A stretch of DNA of 64,000 nucleotides from Thalassia testudinum (lineage: Eukaryota; Streptophyta; Magnoliopsida; Alismatales; Hydrocharitaceae), in contig JAZHRO010000014.1 of the NCBI GenBank assembly GCA_037157565.1, positions 100,533,501 through 100,597,500 of the forward strand, read 5' to 3'. Below are positions 10,271-22,257 of this stretch, in pieces. The translations under genes and the position numbers were made by a program. The notes beneath the pieces were generated by a model that saw only the letters and a list, made by a program, of their open reading frames with translations, was not told the origin of the DNA and did no database searches. How positions within the stretch are numbered: the first letter of the stretch is position 1; every line of letters begins with the position of its first letter.

Positions 10271-11323
10271 CTTAAATTGAAGGCGCAGGAGAGGTGCGAT
10301 GCAATTAAGCTGTCGAATATGCATCGAGCGGTAGTGGTGTCAACACGTGGCACCTTATCAAGTGTCGAATGGAAGCGTAGTGTGGACACATGTGATGACG
10401 CCCCATCAGACGCGCCATCGCATGTGGGGGGAGCGTAACGCTGAAAGTGAAGCGACTCACGCACTCTAAGCTGTCTAATCTCTCGATTGGACGGTCGAGA
10501 TGGCATGTGCACGATGAAGATCTCAGCGGCTGAAGGCAAAGAGACGAGGGTGCATGCACGCTTTAACGACGTAGGTCTTTAGGGAGTTTATATCCATTAA
10601 TAAAGACCCCAGCATTTATTTTGTAAAGCTTTAAAATGACCTTTATGCCTCCATTCCTACAACTATATAAGTCCACCCCTACCACCTCATTCTTTATCCC
10701 TTCCTTTCTTCTCTCACCTCCTCTAAAGCTCTATGAGCTCATCCCAAACGTGGAGGTCATCCCCGTTCGTGGAGCACCTGTGGTTGTCCTCTCACCACTG
10801 ATTAGGAAGCGGATCCCATTGTGACGTCGTCCTATTCCATCCTCTGTCCTCCATCTCCGTTCTCCTTCGTCCAACATCTCACCACCCTCATTTGTGTGCT
10901 CCGTCAATGCGGCTCATCCTCCAAGTAGCCGTCGAGGAGGATAATTTCTCATCTCCTTCTCTTTTATCGCTATCTAGTGTAGATTTCCTACTTTCTAGTG
11001 TAGCACATAAATGTAATGAACATGTTTCTATCATTATGAAAACATTTGTTTATTCCCTCCCTATTTTGTCGTTATTTGTATTATTCTTTCTCTCTCTTCT
11101 ATTAATTATTCTTTAAGTAGAATAGCTCGTAGATTAATTTCAATCAACTAATCTGCTTCTGTGACAATAATTCAAACATGGTTTTTAATCAAACGTTCGC
11201 CTCCCTGTGTTCAGCCCAAGACTCACCAGAGTTTCGGTTAAATTATCTGTTTGGTGGATTTTTATGCCACTGCAATGACAGGTTTTCAAACTCAAACTTT
11301 TAACGTAGAAATCCTATTCAACA

Positions 11324-12310
11324 TAAGGCCACTCCATGTCATAGAACGAGGGAGAGGGTATGATTAGAGGTGAGTAGTAGGAGTTAAAATACTGGTAGGG
11401 AGGGTAAGGAGGTGCACTAGAGGAAGGACCAGCCTGAGAAGGAGGAGGCTGAGAAGAGGAAGCTGCTGCCGGAGATGGATCCTGACATGCCTAACGCTTC
11501 TATTCCATTTTGGAGTAGGTGAGCTGTCCATAAATGTAAACACGAGATGAACTGCTTATGATTAATGTCCATGGGGACATTAAAATGTAGGAAGATGTGG
11601 GAGAGAAGTGTACCAAAGGGAAAGACGCTCGGGGGTTTCCTCTCCATGAAGGTGAGGATGAAGTGGTTCCAATTAAACACCCGATTAATAATGAATGCAT
11701 AAAGAGCCACAATCATAGGACCAGGACAGTTCTCAAAAGAGGTGGATTTGGATGTTAAATTCCAAAGAAATACCCAGTTAAGGAACTACGGGAGAGAACG
11801 AAAATAAGGGGACTTGGTGGGCTTCCCCATGTCAAAAGATTCCATGGTCATCAAAGTCTCCCGAATGACCTCGGAGGAAATGTCATGGTGGAGCTCAAGG
11901 TAAGTAGGACCAGAAGGACATTCAAGAACCTCAGCAAGAACATCGACATTGACAAGGACCTCAACGTCATAGACATTGGATGTCAATTGAATGTCGAGAC
12001 CTTCACCAATATTGTGAAGGTTGGAATAGAAGAGGTGACAAGCCATAGGGTCTACACTCCTGATGCGACTACCCGTAGCACCTGCATCAAAGGTCCAGTT
12101 AAAGAGTCAACCTATCCTATGGTAGGTGAGTCTATCTCTAAGACCTAGAAAGATGTGCTCGAAGTAGTCCAAATCAATGGGATGACCAACATGGGGTGAG
12201 AGAAGTGAGTAAAGAGAGAAATTGTGATGCACCTCGTCAGTAATGAAGAAACGGTCAATAGTGTCATCCCTGGGGGTGGAGGTAGAACCATGGGTATGTT
12301 TAGGAGCCAT
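11324..12310 (-). pseudogene. C1 env-like ORF, N-terminal part
   Basis: Third ORF of the SIRE-like copia, downstream of pol on the same strand. It starts with MAPKHTHGS (ATG at 12308-12310). It has the layout of the plant-transposon domain found in ORF3 proteins of SIRE-like elements: a HPIDLDYFE-type segment early, then an LPFG-like FPFGTLLSHIFLHFNVPMD segment near 11560-11600. Stops at about 12107 and 11786 break it. E1 interrupts it at 11324; the C-terminal part is 3198-3674, for a total of about 485 codons. The domain name is from family knowledge, and envelope function is not established. Confidence 0.6.
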
Positions 12311-13476
12311 AGGTAGGGTTCTGTTACAGTTTTGGTCAATCAGTAAAATCAAATCGGTCAATCAAAACAAATATTGGTCGATTAAAAATAGGTGATTGAT
12401 CGATTAAACAGGTACATTGGTCGATCAAGTCAAAATTTGTGGTTTATAGAAAAATAGATAGAAAGCAAGTTAACAATCAAGTTTGATGAATTGGTCGATC
12501 AGGTTTTTGAGTTGGTCAATCAGACATTGGTCAATCAAAAAGATTAAAGTGATTGATTAAAATCGGGTTTTTAGAGTTTTGAACAAGATATTTTTGGTCG
12601 ATCATCGTCAACATTTTGATCGATCAAAAATCAATAGAATTGAAATGAAAGAATGAAAATGGATCAAACGGGAAGAATGGATGAAGAACAATGAAGAACG
12701 ACGAAGAACTCGAAGAATAGTGGTCAAAAAATATAAAAAACACAATAAACTATATCAAAACAAGATCCAATGGACATATTTCAGAAGGAAACAAGTAGAG
12801 AAATGAGGTATACCAAGGATTGATAAGGATCGATCTGAGCAGCAGTGAAGAGGAGGAGGAGGAGCGTCGGCCGAAGGTGGATCTTCTAAGGCGGCCGGTC
12901 GATGATTGTCGGCCGAAGGTTGCTTGAAATTCATCGAAGAGGAGGTATGGCTGGTGGGTGGTCAATCAATGTGTGGTCGATGTCGTGGTGGTGCCTTGGT
13001 CGATGGAGAGGAGGAGGGGACCATGGTGGAGAGGAGTTGGAGGTTCTAGGGCCTTTAAGAGGGTTGTTTGTTTTGTTTTGGTTGATGGAGAGAAGAGATG
13101 GGTGGTAAAAGGTTGTGGTAAAAAGGTTGTCTTTGTAGAGAATGGGTAAGCCAAATACGGTAGTAGGAGATTAGATAAGGAAATCAAAGATTGATCGTGA
13201 TTAGTGATCAAATCAAGTGATTAGAATCACCAAAATTATGGATTGGTAGACCAAATTTAACTGTGGTCGATCAAAAAGGGAAATTGATTGATTAAAGTTG
13301 AATTTTCAGTGAAGGGAAAATTCCCGCCCAAAAATTGATTGATCAAAACCAACATTTGGTTGATCAAAGTCGAAAATTGTGGAGGGAAATTTCCCACCTA
13401 AATGATTCAAAAATTGATCAGAATAAACATTTGATCGATCAAGAGAAATTATTTGATTGATCAAAGGCTCAAACAA
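12311..13476 (-). other. C1 pol-to-env spacer rich in TTGRTCGATCAA motifs
   Basis: No gene. At least a dozen near-copies of the palindromic 12-mer TTGGTCGATCAA lie in two clusters, 12345-12660 and 13240-13475, as in the C1 LTR (2330-2620). Between them (12660-13200) is purine-rich sequence with short frames I consider incidental. The spacer may drive the downstream ORF, but only motif sharing with the LTR supports that. Confidence 0.5.
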
Positions 13477-16330
13477 TCAAAGCTCAGCAAGTCTTGTTAA
13501 GCCTAAGTCTCTTTTAATTAATATAAATTTTTCTTTGCTAGTGGTTTTGTGAAGATATCAACTAATTGTTTTTCCGTTTGAATGAATTTTAAGATTATTT
13601 CCTACTTTAGGGAATAATATCTAAGAAAGTGATATCTAATATCTATATGATTTATCCTAGAGTGTTGAATGGGGTTTTTGGACAGGTTTATAGGACTAAT
13701 GTTATCACAAAGAATCCTACTATTTTCAAAAATTAGTCCAAAATCTCTAAGTATTTGTTTCATCCATAGAATCTATGAACATGCCAATGATGCAGCAATG
13801 TAATCAACTTTAGTTGTGGATAGAGAAACACTATTTTGTTTCTTGCTAGCCCAAGATACTAGGGAATTTCCAAGAAATTGACATGTTCCACTAGTTCGCT
13901 CGCAATCAGTCAGACTTCCCACATAATCAGCATCACAATAGGAGAGTAAGTCAACTATGGCTAATTTGGGTTAGAACAGACCAAGATCAACAGTGTTGAG
14001 TAGGTATTTACGTATCCTTTTTAATGCATTTAGATGTGATTCTTTAGGGTTGAAATCTAGCACACAGACAAGTACTACACAATATATCAAGTCAGCTAGC
14101 AGTCAAGTAAAATAAGGATCCTATCATGCTTCTATAAATTTTTTTATCTACAAAGTTACCTGACTCATCTTCTTTGAGTTGAATCGTGGTAGCCATTGGT
14201 GTGTCTTTCCCTTTTGTTTTATCCATTCCAAACTTCTTTAGAATCTCTTTTGTGTACTTTCTTTGTGAAATGAAGATTTCATCCTCTAGCTGATCAATTT
14301 ATAATCCTAGGAAGAACTTTAATTCTCCCATTAGGCTCATCTCGAATTGATCCTGCATAACCTTTGCAAACTCTTGGCACAAAAGATCATTAGTAGCACC
14401 GAAGATTATGTCATCAACATAAACTTGGATTAAAATTAGTTGATTTTCTTTTCTTTTGGTAAAAAGAGTTGGATCTAGTAAATAGATTTTAAACTCATTT
14501 TCTATTAAGTAGTTTCTTAGCCTTTCATACCAAGCTCGAGGTGCTTATTTAAGTCCATATGAAGCTTTGTTAGTTTGAAAACATGATTAGGATTGCTAGT
14601 ACTTTCAAAGCCAAGAGGTTGTTTCGCATAGACTTCTATTAGAAGCCCATTTAGAAATGCACTTTTGACGTCCATTTGGAATAGTTTGAATCCCATATGA
14701 GCAGCAAAAGCTAGTAACATTCTAATGGATTCTCATCTAGCTACGGGAGCATAGGTTTCGTCAAAGCCTATTCCTTCCTCCTGACTATAGCCTTGAGCCA
14801 CAAGTCTAGCTTTATTTCTTACAACCTTTCCTGATTCATCAAGCTTATTCCGAAAGACCCACTCTGTTCCAATGATAGATTGAGATTCTAGCTTAGGAAC
14901 TAATTTCCAGACATCATTTCTTTAAAATTGATTCAACTTTTCTTGCATAGCTACAATCCAACAATCATCAGTAAATGCTTCATTCACAGATTTTGGTTCT
15001 AGTTGGGATACAAGGATGCTAAATGCAAGGTTATTATGATCTAGTTTGAATTCTCTTTGAGACTTCACCAATCACTAAATCTTTAGAATGATCTTTGGTG
15101 AAGGTTAAGTCTTTAGGAAGTTCACTATAGATGGTGTCTTCAAATATATTTGAAGGATCATCTAGACGATCATCATCTTTACTTGATGCATTATCTAACT
15201 GATCTGATTCATCAAAAGACACATGTAGAGTTTCTTCAACTACCAAACTCTTTTTATTAAGGACTCTGTAGGCTTTACTTCTAGAGGAGTATCCTAAAAA
15301 GATTCCTTCCTTACTTTTTGCATCAAACTTATCCAAATTTTCCTTTGTATTCAATATGAAACAATTGAAACCAAACACTTTAAAGTAAGAGATCTTAGGA
15401 GTCCCATCAAAGTGGAGTTCAAAAGGTGCTTTCTTAAGAATGGGTCTAATGGAAGCCCTATTTTGGATATAACAAGCAATATTTATAACCTCAACCCAAT
15501 AATATCGAGGTAGCTTTGACTCTCATAGCATAGTGCAGGCATGCTCTTGTAGGGTACTATTCTTTCTTTCTACAACACCATTTTGAGGAGCTGCTCTAGG
15601 AAAGAAAATTCTTGTTTTATTCAATAAGTAGAGAAGAAATCTTAAAATTTTTTATTTTCAAATTTTCCTCCATGATCACTCCTAATCCTAGTGATGGGTA
15701 GTCTAGATTCGATTTGGATTCTCTTGGATAGTTTTCTAAATTTCTCAAAGGTAGAATCTTTAGTTCTTAAAAACAATACCCAAGTAAATCTGGAGAAGTC
15801 ATTAACTATGACAAGATAGTACTTGCACCCATTTAAATTTTCAGACTTGGTTGGTCCGAAAAGATCTAAGTTAATCAACTCAAGTGGCTTGGAAGTACTG
15901 ACCATGTTTTTTGGTTTGAAAAAGGTTTGATGCATTTTTCCAAGTTCACAAGATGAGCAAACATTCTTCTTTCAAAAGTAAACCTTAAGTAATCCTCGTA
16001 CTAAGTCATGTTTCACAAGCTTGTTTATATTTCACATGTGAACTTGACTGAGTTGACGATGCCACAATATTAACTCATCATTTAATGCAACCAAGCAATT
16101 GAGATCATTGCATTTATCAAAGTCATTGTGTAGATGTCATTTGATCTGTCTTCAATCAAAAGGATTTCCTTAGAATTTTTATCTCTAATTTTAAAATCTT
16201 TTACAGTAAGAGTAACTTTATATACTTTATCACATATTTGACTTGCACTAATTAGATTGTGTTTTACGCCACTTACAAGATGAACAATACCAAAGGAAGT
16301 GTTATAGTTACCAATTTGACCAATACCAGT
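13477..16330 (-). pseudogene. C1 copia pol: integrase, reverse transcriptase, RNase H (decayed)
   Basis: Minus-strand pol of a SIRE-like Ty1/copia. From N to C: integrase core with DLFGP near 15860 and SDHGGKFEN near 15660; the integrase-RT linker with GIFLGYS (about 15300); RT with QMDVKSAFLNG (about 14650) and the catalytic YVDD near 14410-14420; RNase H with TDCERTSGT (about 13910) and the terminal DIFTKPL (about 13540), then a TGA stop at 13477-13479. Many stops and frameshifts. G1 interrupts its N-terminal end at 16331; the upstream protease/pre-integrase part is at 27435. Integration and cDNA synthesis were its ancestral roles; it is inactive here. Confidence 0.85.
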
Positions 16331-18161
16331 TGACTAGTCGATTGTTCGCTTTAAAGTCGTTTGCAGTTTTATGTGGTGGAAAAAATCGACTAATCAATAT
16401 CTAAAAAAGAAATAACCACTCACAGAGGAGTGGGTCGTATCCACAGGGAGGCAATGAGGCAATAATATCTCAATTATTTCGTATTCGATCAGTCTCGTGA
16501 GAAATCCATAGTTAAATCTGACAAGAAATGCGACGGAAAGAAGATGCACAATATCTTGAAAATATAAGGGTAGATGTGCAATTTTTCCTCACTGAAATAT
16601 TTAATAAACATGTGATGATTTTATGCAATTTTCCATTAACATGTATTAAAGAAAATTTATGCACATTTAAATTCCAAAAGCAATGTCAAACAATGTTAAT
16701 TACAAAAGCTATGCAATTATAAAAGAACTTGAGTACAAAGCTACAAATTTTGCCACAATAAAATATTCATAAAAAAAATTCTTTTCCTAGAAATGGCATG
16801 AAATATAATAACTAATTAACCCATTAACAGAGCATTTTACCTCTCTCCACCTCTCGATCAGGAGAGAGGTTCAATCAAGGTGAGGTTTGCACAGGCGAGT
16901 GGATTAAGCAAGGCCGTCGCGATGGTGGCAGCTGCACGTTGAGCGGTGGTCGAAGTCGGTCGGGTGGAGCTCCGGCGAAGGTGGCTGTAGCCAGTGGTGC
17001 AGCTGCTATTGGCGGTGAGCGTGCATTGGCTGGAGGGCACGGGTGCGCGCTCTGTTGTTGGCGAAGTGCGGGTGCTGTTGGTGTGGGAGGAGGGCGCTGC
17101 AGCTGGCGGGAGGCGCTACTGCGTGCTGGCTGGAGGTGTGGGAGCATGCTCTATTGGCGGTGAGGTCGGGTATTGCAGGCGCGGAAGGAGGGTGTGGAGA
17201 TGGCGCAGGTGCGCAGGCTGGAGGGTGCTAGCGGTGAGGTTCTGCAGGTACGGCTGGAGGTGAGCGGGAAGAGTGCTGCGGCGTGGGTGGCGTGGGTGCG
17301 CAGGCTGGAGGGCGTGGAGATGGCACGGGTGCGGGAGTGAGCGGGTGGCTTCAGATGTGGGAGGAGGGCGTGCGCGAACTGTTGGGCGTGGGTGTGCAGG
17401 CGGTGAGAGCGGGGGGAAGTGCGGGTTCTTGCGTGCGACTGTAGGTGAGCGGGAGGCTTCAGATGTCCGGGAAATTTCCCAGATGTCTTAACTAACTGAG
17501 AAGGTGATTACAGAGTGGCTACGGTGGTGGTTGTTGGTGACGACGGCGAGGGAGATGCACGCTAAGTTGCTCACGGTAATGCGAACGAGCTCCGGATGGC
17601 AATGTGGCCTGTCACACCACATGCCCACGGTGGTGGAGACTCGTCGCCACGGTTGAGGCCGTAGGTGTGGAATGGAAGAGAAGAGATCTCTCTGCATAGT
17701 GGTGGGTCGGTGGTGGAGGCCTCCTGAGCTCGGCTGCCTCCCTCCTTTTGTAGTGGCCTGCACAAATTTGAAATCAGCTGCCCAACTAGATCCAACACAT
17801 CCGCTCCTCCTTGAATTGGTTCTTCACTGCGGCAGCTGGTGGCGTTGGAGCGGTAGCCAGCCGTTCCTGCAAGAAGAAGAATAAAGAAAATAATGTTAAA
17901 ATATTATGGTTATTTATATACAAACCCTCAACTTTTATGTTAACTAAAATAATGGACCTAATTGGTTAACTAATTAGATGAATGACATTCTAAGCTAATT
18001 CTAAATGCACTTAAAACATGAATGCAATGCTTGGATTATGTAATTAAATTAAAAATATGAATTAATCTATTTACATCCTAATTTATGCTAAATAATTGTT
18101 AGAATTAACCTAATGTCTAGGCACTTAAATACTTAAATAGCCCACAACTATAGGCTAATCA
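16331..18161 (-). repeat. 3' LTR of G1
   Basis: 1831 bp, near-identical by eye to 25585-27434. The U5 end carries the GGGTCG...CCACAGGGAGGCAATGA block (16434-16455). The centre (about 16900-17460) is a GC-rich tract with imperfect repeats of GCGCAGGCTGGAGGG. Frames in this tract (for example 16939-17163, 16994-17263) have skewed composition and are not genes. There is a single copy of a 29-bp unit that is doubled in the 5' LTR. Confidence 0.92.
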
Positions 18162-18163
18162 AA

Positions 18164-18176
18164 TACCCCCATGCCT
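18164..18176 (-). other. Polypurine tract of G1
   Basis: Minus-strand AGGCATGGGGGTA two bases from the 3' LTR start (18161). Confidence 0.8.
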
Positions 18177-19301
18177 AGTTTTTCTAGTCCCTAGCAAAAT
18201 TAAGTGAAACCTAGCACTCCAAGTAGACTAGTCAACTCACTTAGTCTTCCTTCAGAAGCATATTAAGTTCAGACTCTAGACCTAAGGTTCCTAAGTAGTT
18301 GCTAAGTTACAGACTAGGTCGGCTAAAGACGAGTTGCAGGTACAAGTTTCCCTGATTTCTGACTCTACCCTAAAGTTTATTGATCCCTAAGATTAAAGCA
18401 TTCGTGCCTGTGCATTGGTCTGAGTTATTTGAGTTAAAGGAATTTTTTTTTTGTTATATATATATACACATTTTGTTTGATTCTTCTAAGTCTAACCTCA
18501 GATTAGCTATCAACACGGTCTGTTCGGATTCATTGCCCCCATTACCATACCTCGAAGGGTGCCTAGCTTTCGATGCTTCAAGATAGCATCTCCCATAACA
18601 ACCCCAAGAACTCCTGGCAATCGACACTTCGAGATAGTATCGCCCATGGATTTCTTAAGCGAATTCAGGCCTATGGAAATCGGCACTTCGAGAAAGGGCC
18701 GCCCATGGTACTTGAACCACACAATGCGCTTACATGCCCCGGTAGGATGGATATCCGAAGAGACAAGCACCGAGGAGGTAATATGTTATCATTGCATCCT
18801 CAGGGTGAGTATATACTCCCCTCTCCTGCGGCGGGAACTCTTCCAATCAAAATGTGTTTTCAAGCCTCTCCTAAGTCAAAACTAAGAGAACCAAATCTCT
18901 TTTCAGAAAGACAGAAATTAAGTTAATTACCAGACCAAGTGTGTGAAATTTGGATGCTTGGGTTACAAGGACCCGTAAACCAAAAGGTAGAATAAGACTC
19001 CAGGTGCTACCAGACCTTTTAACTCAAACCCTAGCTTCCCTTCCTCAACCTCTTGAGGAATGGTCTGCAACTTAACTCCTACTTAAGTTTTTAAGTCCAC
19101 AAAGCACCCTAAAGGTCGAAAGCTAATTGCTCATTTAGCTTCTAAAGTTTGACCCTAGAATTAACTTAGTCTACCCTAGAGTTCTGATTTGCTTAAGACT
19201 GCAGAACTTAGCTAGTTAAGCTCAAAACTTTTCTTTTTTTTTTTTCATTTTCTCTTCTTTTTTTTTATATGCATGCTATAAACAAAATACCTTAGGTCCT
19301 C
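18177..19301 (-). other. G1 3' untranslated region
   Basis: 1.1 kb between the two polypurine tracts. It is homologous to G2 47290-48109 + 49741-50083 and to E5 52933-54262. It contains a three-unit tandem repeat (listed separately), a block conserved in all three copies near 18740-18780 (GAGACAAGCACCGAGGAGG) and T-rich tracts. Short frames at 18380-18926 and 18510-18770 cross the repeats and are incidental. Confidence 0.7.
18567..18708 (-). repeat. Three-unit tandem repeat in G1 3' region
   Basis: Units 18567-18599, 18619-18649 and 18678-18708 have plus-strand consensus TCGACACTTCGAGATAG...CGCCCATGG, period about 55-59 bases. The same three units occur in G2 (47902-48044) and E5 (53369-53508). 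Confidence 0.75.
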
Positions 19302-19313
19302 TCCCCCATGCCT
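19302..19313 (-). other. Internal polypurine-tract-like motif of G1
   Basis: Minus-strand AGGCATGGGGGA with CAATGAGGACATTGT just before it (19321-19335), 1.14 kb from the LTR-adjacent tract. Confidence 0.7.
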
Positions 19314-19394
19314 GGTTCAAACAATGTCCTCATTGAAAACAAAAATAGCTAAAGGAAGATATTACCTGAGGCGGAGAATGGTAGGAGCTAAGGC

Positions 19395-21217
19395 TCCTCA
19401 AGAGTGACTTCGTCAACCAGATGGCCATCTAAAGTTATGTACGGTTTTAACCGTTGACCGTTGACGATAAAGGGAGTTGCTGAAGAGGAAGGATTTTTGA
19501 TCTCCACAGCTCCATACGGAAATACTTTGGTGATTATGTAAGGCCCATCCCAACGAGATTTTAACTTCCCAGGAAAAAGCTTAAGTCTGGAATTGAAAAG
19601 CCAGACTTGTTGGTTGGGCTCAAAGGTCTTTCAAAGAATAAACTTATCATACAATTCTTTATAAGCTTGAGAGGTGTCATAAGCATCATTCCTCAGCTCC
19701 TCAAGCTCACTTAATTCTAGAAGTCGTGCCTTACCTGCCTTCTCTAAATCCATGCTAACACTTTGAATAGCCCAAAGTGCTTTATGTTCCAACTCAACAG
19801 GTAAATGGCACACTTTTCCATACACAATCTGAAAGGGAGAAGTACCCAAAGGGGTCTTATAGGCCGTTCGATAAGCCCACAAAGCATCATAGAGCTTTTG
19901 GGACCAGTCTTTCCTATCAGGTCTAACGGTCTTTTCCAAAATATTTTTTATCTCCCTATTTGATACTTCAACCTGGCCACTTGTCTGAGGGTGGTAAGGG
20001 GTAGCAACCTTGTGAATCACTCCCAAACTCTTGATTAACCGATTGAAGTGGTGGTTTCGGAAATGAGGTCCCCCATCACTTATAATAGTCTTGGGGCAGC
20101 CAAAACGGGATATGATATTGGCCTTCACAAATTTCAAAACCACAGAGTGGTCATTTGTGTGCGTAGGAAGGGCCTCTATCCATTTAGAGACATAATCAAC
20201 TGCCACCAAGATATATTCAAAACCATGGGACGACGGGAAGGGGCCCATAAAGTCAATTCCCCACACATCAAAAATTTCAACAGGTTGAATAGGATGTTGA
20301 GGCATTTCATTCTTCTTCCCAATCGTTCTAGTCTGTTGACATCTAATACAGGCCTTAACAAAATTATGAGAATCCTTAAATAAGGAAGGCCACCAAAAAT
20401 CGGACTGGAGAACCTTAAAAGCAGTTTTCTTAGCACCAAAGTGTCCTCCACAATGAAGTTCATGGCAAAAACTCAGCACACTTTGTTGTTCCTCTTCAGG
20501 CACACAACATCTTAATACTTGGTCTTGTCCAATTCTAAATAATTCTAGCTCTTCCCAATGAAAATATCTTGCTTGAGAAATGAATCTCTTTCTTTTCTGC
20601 TCATCCCAAGAGCCAGGAGTTTGTCCAATGACCAAGTAATTTACAGTGTTTGCATACCAAGGCAAAGTTGGTGTTACTGCCATCAGAGTTTCATCGGGAA
20701 ATGTCTCGCGAATGTCTCCAGAAAGAGAGTCATTAAGAGGAAGGCGAGACAGGTGGTCAGCCATAACATTTTCTACTCCTTTCTTTTCACGTATTTCCAA
20801 GTCAAATTCTTGAAGGAGTAAGATCCACCTAATCAGACGTGGCTTAGAATCTTTCTTGGCAATGAGATGTTTCACTGCTGCATGATCAGTAAAAATAACC
20901 ACCATAGACCCAAGTAGATAAGACCTAAACTTCTCCAGAGCAAAAACTACATCAAGTAATTCTTTTTCAGTGACGGTGTAGTTTTGCTGAGATTCAGTTA
21001 AAGTCTTGCTTGCATAATGCAGCACATGAGGTCTTCCCTCAACCCTTTGTCCAAGGACTGCTCTCACTGCATAATCCGAAGCATCACACATAAGCTCAAA
21101 TGGGAGTGTCCAATCAGGAGCTTGGAGAATAGGCGCAGAGATCAAGGCCTCCTTTAGAGTTTGAAAGGCCTTGGCACACTTTGAATCAAAACTGAATGAA
21201 GATTCCTTCGCCAACAA
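19395..21217 (-). pseudogene. G1 pol C-terminal part: RNase H and integrase
   Basis: Open for 528 codons (21217 to 19631), then a TGA at the FIL/KTFEPNQ junction, with the integrase C-terminus readable to about 19395. RNase H: MCDASDYA near 21090, TDHAAVKHL near 20880. The Athila-typical [12 protein letters not shown] is near 20760. Integrase: zinc site HELHCGGHF...CIRCQ (20465-20335), then the DDE triad at WGIDFMGPF (about 20260), SDGGPHF (about 20070) and the Glu in QVEVSNREI (about 19960). It degrades RNA in the hybrid and inserts the cDNA. The stop at 19628-19630 truncates the C-terminal domain. The RT upstream is shifted out of frame near 21240 by a small deletion. Confidence 0.9.
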
Positions 21218-22257
21218 GTCACGAAGTCGCCTAGAAATCTTACTAATTTAATAAAGCGCCTATAAAAGCCAGCATGGCCCAGAAAAGATCTAATCTGTTT
21301 GACATTCGTAGGCAATGGAAGTTTGGAAATAGAATCAATCTTGGCTTTATCTACTTCCAAACCTTGCTCAGATACAACATGCCCAAGTACAATTCCTTTC
21401 TGTACCATGAAGTGACTTTTCTCCCAACTGAGGACTAAACCAGTCTCCTTACATCGTTTCAACACATTCTCCAGGTGCAGGAGACACTGGTCGAAAGATG
21501 AGCCATAAATAGAGAAGTCATCCATAAATACTTCAACACACTCGTCAGTCATGTCCGAAAAGATAGACATCATACATCGCTAGAAAGTTGCAGGGGCATT
21601 ACATAATCCAAACTGCATATGCCTGAATGCAAAAGTACCGTAAGGACTCGTGAATGTCATCTTTTCCTGGTCATCAGGAAAGACTGCCACCTGATTGTAC
21701 CCAGAATATCCATCGAGAAAGCAATAGTACTTATTCCCTGCCAATTTTTCGAGAATTTGATCAATAAAAGGCAAAGGAAAGTGATCCTTTTGGGTAGCGA
21801 TGTTTAGCTTGCGGTAATCAATACAGACCCTCCATCAAGTTGAGGGTCTAGTGACAACTTGTTCACCTTGGTCGTTGAGTTCCACAGTAAAGCCTGCCTT
21901 CTTTCGCACCACATGAATGGGACTGACCCATTTACTGTCAGCAATGGGATATATGATCCCGGCATCCAACCACTTCAGGATTTCCTTTTTTGCAACCTCC
22001 CTCATATTAGGGTTCAAACGTCTCTGCATGTCCCTAAAAGGCTTGATGGAATCATCAGTATAAATGTGGTGCATGCAGAGTGTAGAGTCTATACCCTTAA
22101 TGTCAACAATGCTCCAAGCAATAGCTTCCTTATGCCTAGACAGGCATTCAATCAAGGCTCCCTCCTGTGCCTCAGATAGCACAGCCGAAATGATAACGAG
22201 GAGCGTATCATTGGCACCTAGGAAAACATACTTGAGAGTGTCAGGGAGGGGTTTCAA
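21218..22257 (-). pseudogene. G1 pol: reverse transcriptase
   Basis: RT domain of the gypsy pol. Landmarks: LKWLDAGIIYPIADSKWVSP near 22000, the LDGYSGYNQ loop near 21710, the FGLCNAPATF motif near 21600, and the catalytic FMDD (21520-21531), the plant gypsy version of YxDD. A TGA at 21835-21837 and a TAG at about 21580 interrupt it, and a small deletion near 21240 shifts the frame before the RNase H part. Without these breaks it would continue from protease on one side and into RNase H on the other. Confidence 0.9.

Larger units (their letters stand above)
3675..11323 (+). mobile_element. E1: non-autonomous LTR retrotransposon, complete
   Basis: A full-length 7.65 kb element with two ~1.71 kb LTRs beginning TGA and ending CA, a primer-binding site directly after the 5' LTR, a polypurine tract directly before the 3' LTR, and a perfect 5-bp target-site duplication TAAGG (3670-3674 and 11324-11328). 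The 4.2 kb interior has no protease, reverse transcriptase, RNase H or integrase motif in any frame. It holds only a decayed ~490-codon ORF shared with E3 and E4. It is therefore an LTR-retrotransposon derivative that needs proteins in trans, probably from Athila/Tat-type gypsy elements because the primer-binding site is of that type. It inserted into the env-like ORF of copia C1. Confidence 0.9.
9609..11323 (+). repeat. 3' LTR of E1
   Basis: 1715 bp, TGACG...CAACA, collinear with the 5' LTR. The modules are better preserved here: CACGTG palindrome 10051-10072, hairpin about 10141-10161, tRNA-like module 10205-10270, decayed TTTAG hairpin 10574-10608, TATA 10664-10670. The reading frames that cross this LTR (for example 10205-10438 plus and 10162-10539 minus) are incidental. 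Confidence 0.9.

Noticed and set aside
16939..17763. Several overlapping open frames of 60-90 codons in both strands
   Set aside because: They lie inside the GC-rich core of the G1 3' LTR, are repeated in the 5' LTR (26079-27157) with different lengths, and have low-complexity Ala/Arg/Pro/Gly composition with no domain.
18380..18926. Three overlapping open frames of 68-117 codons
   Set aside because: They cross the three-unit tandem repeat in the G1 3' untranslated region; the homologous G2 and E5 regions do not preserve these frames.
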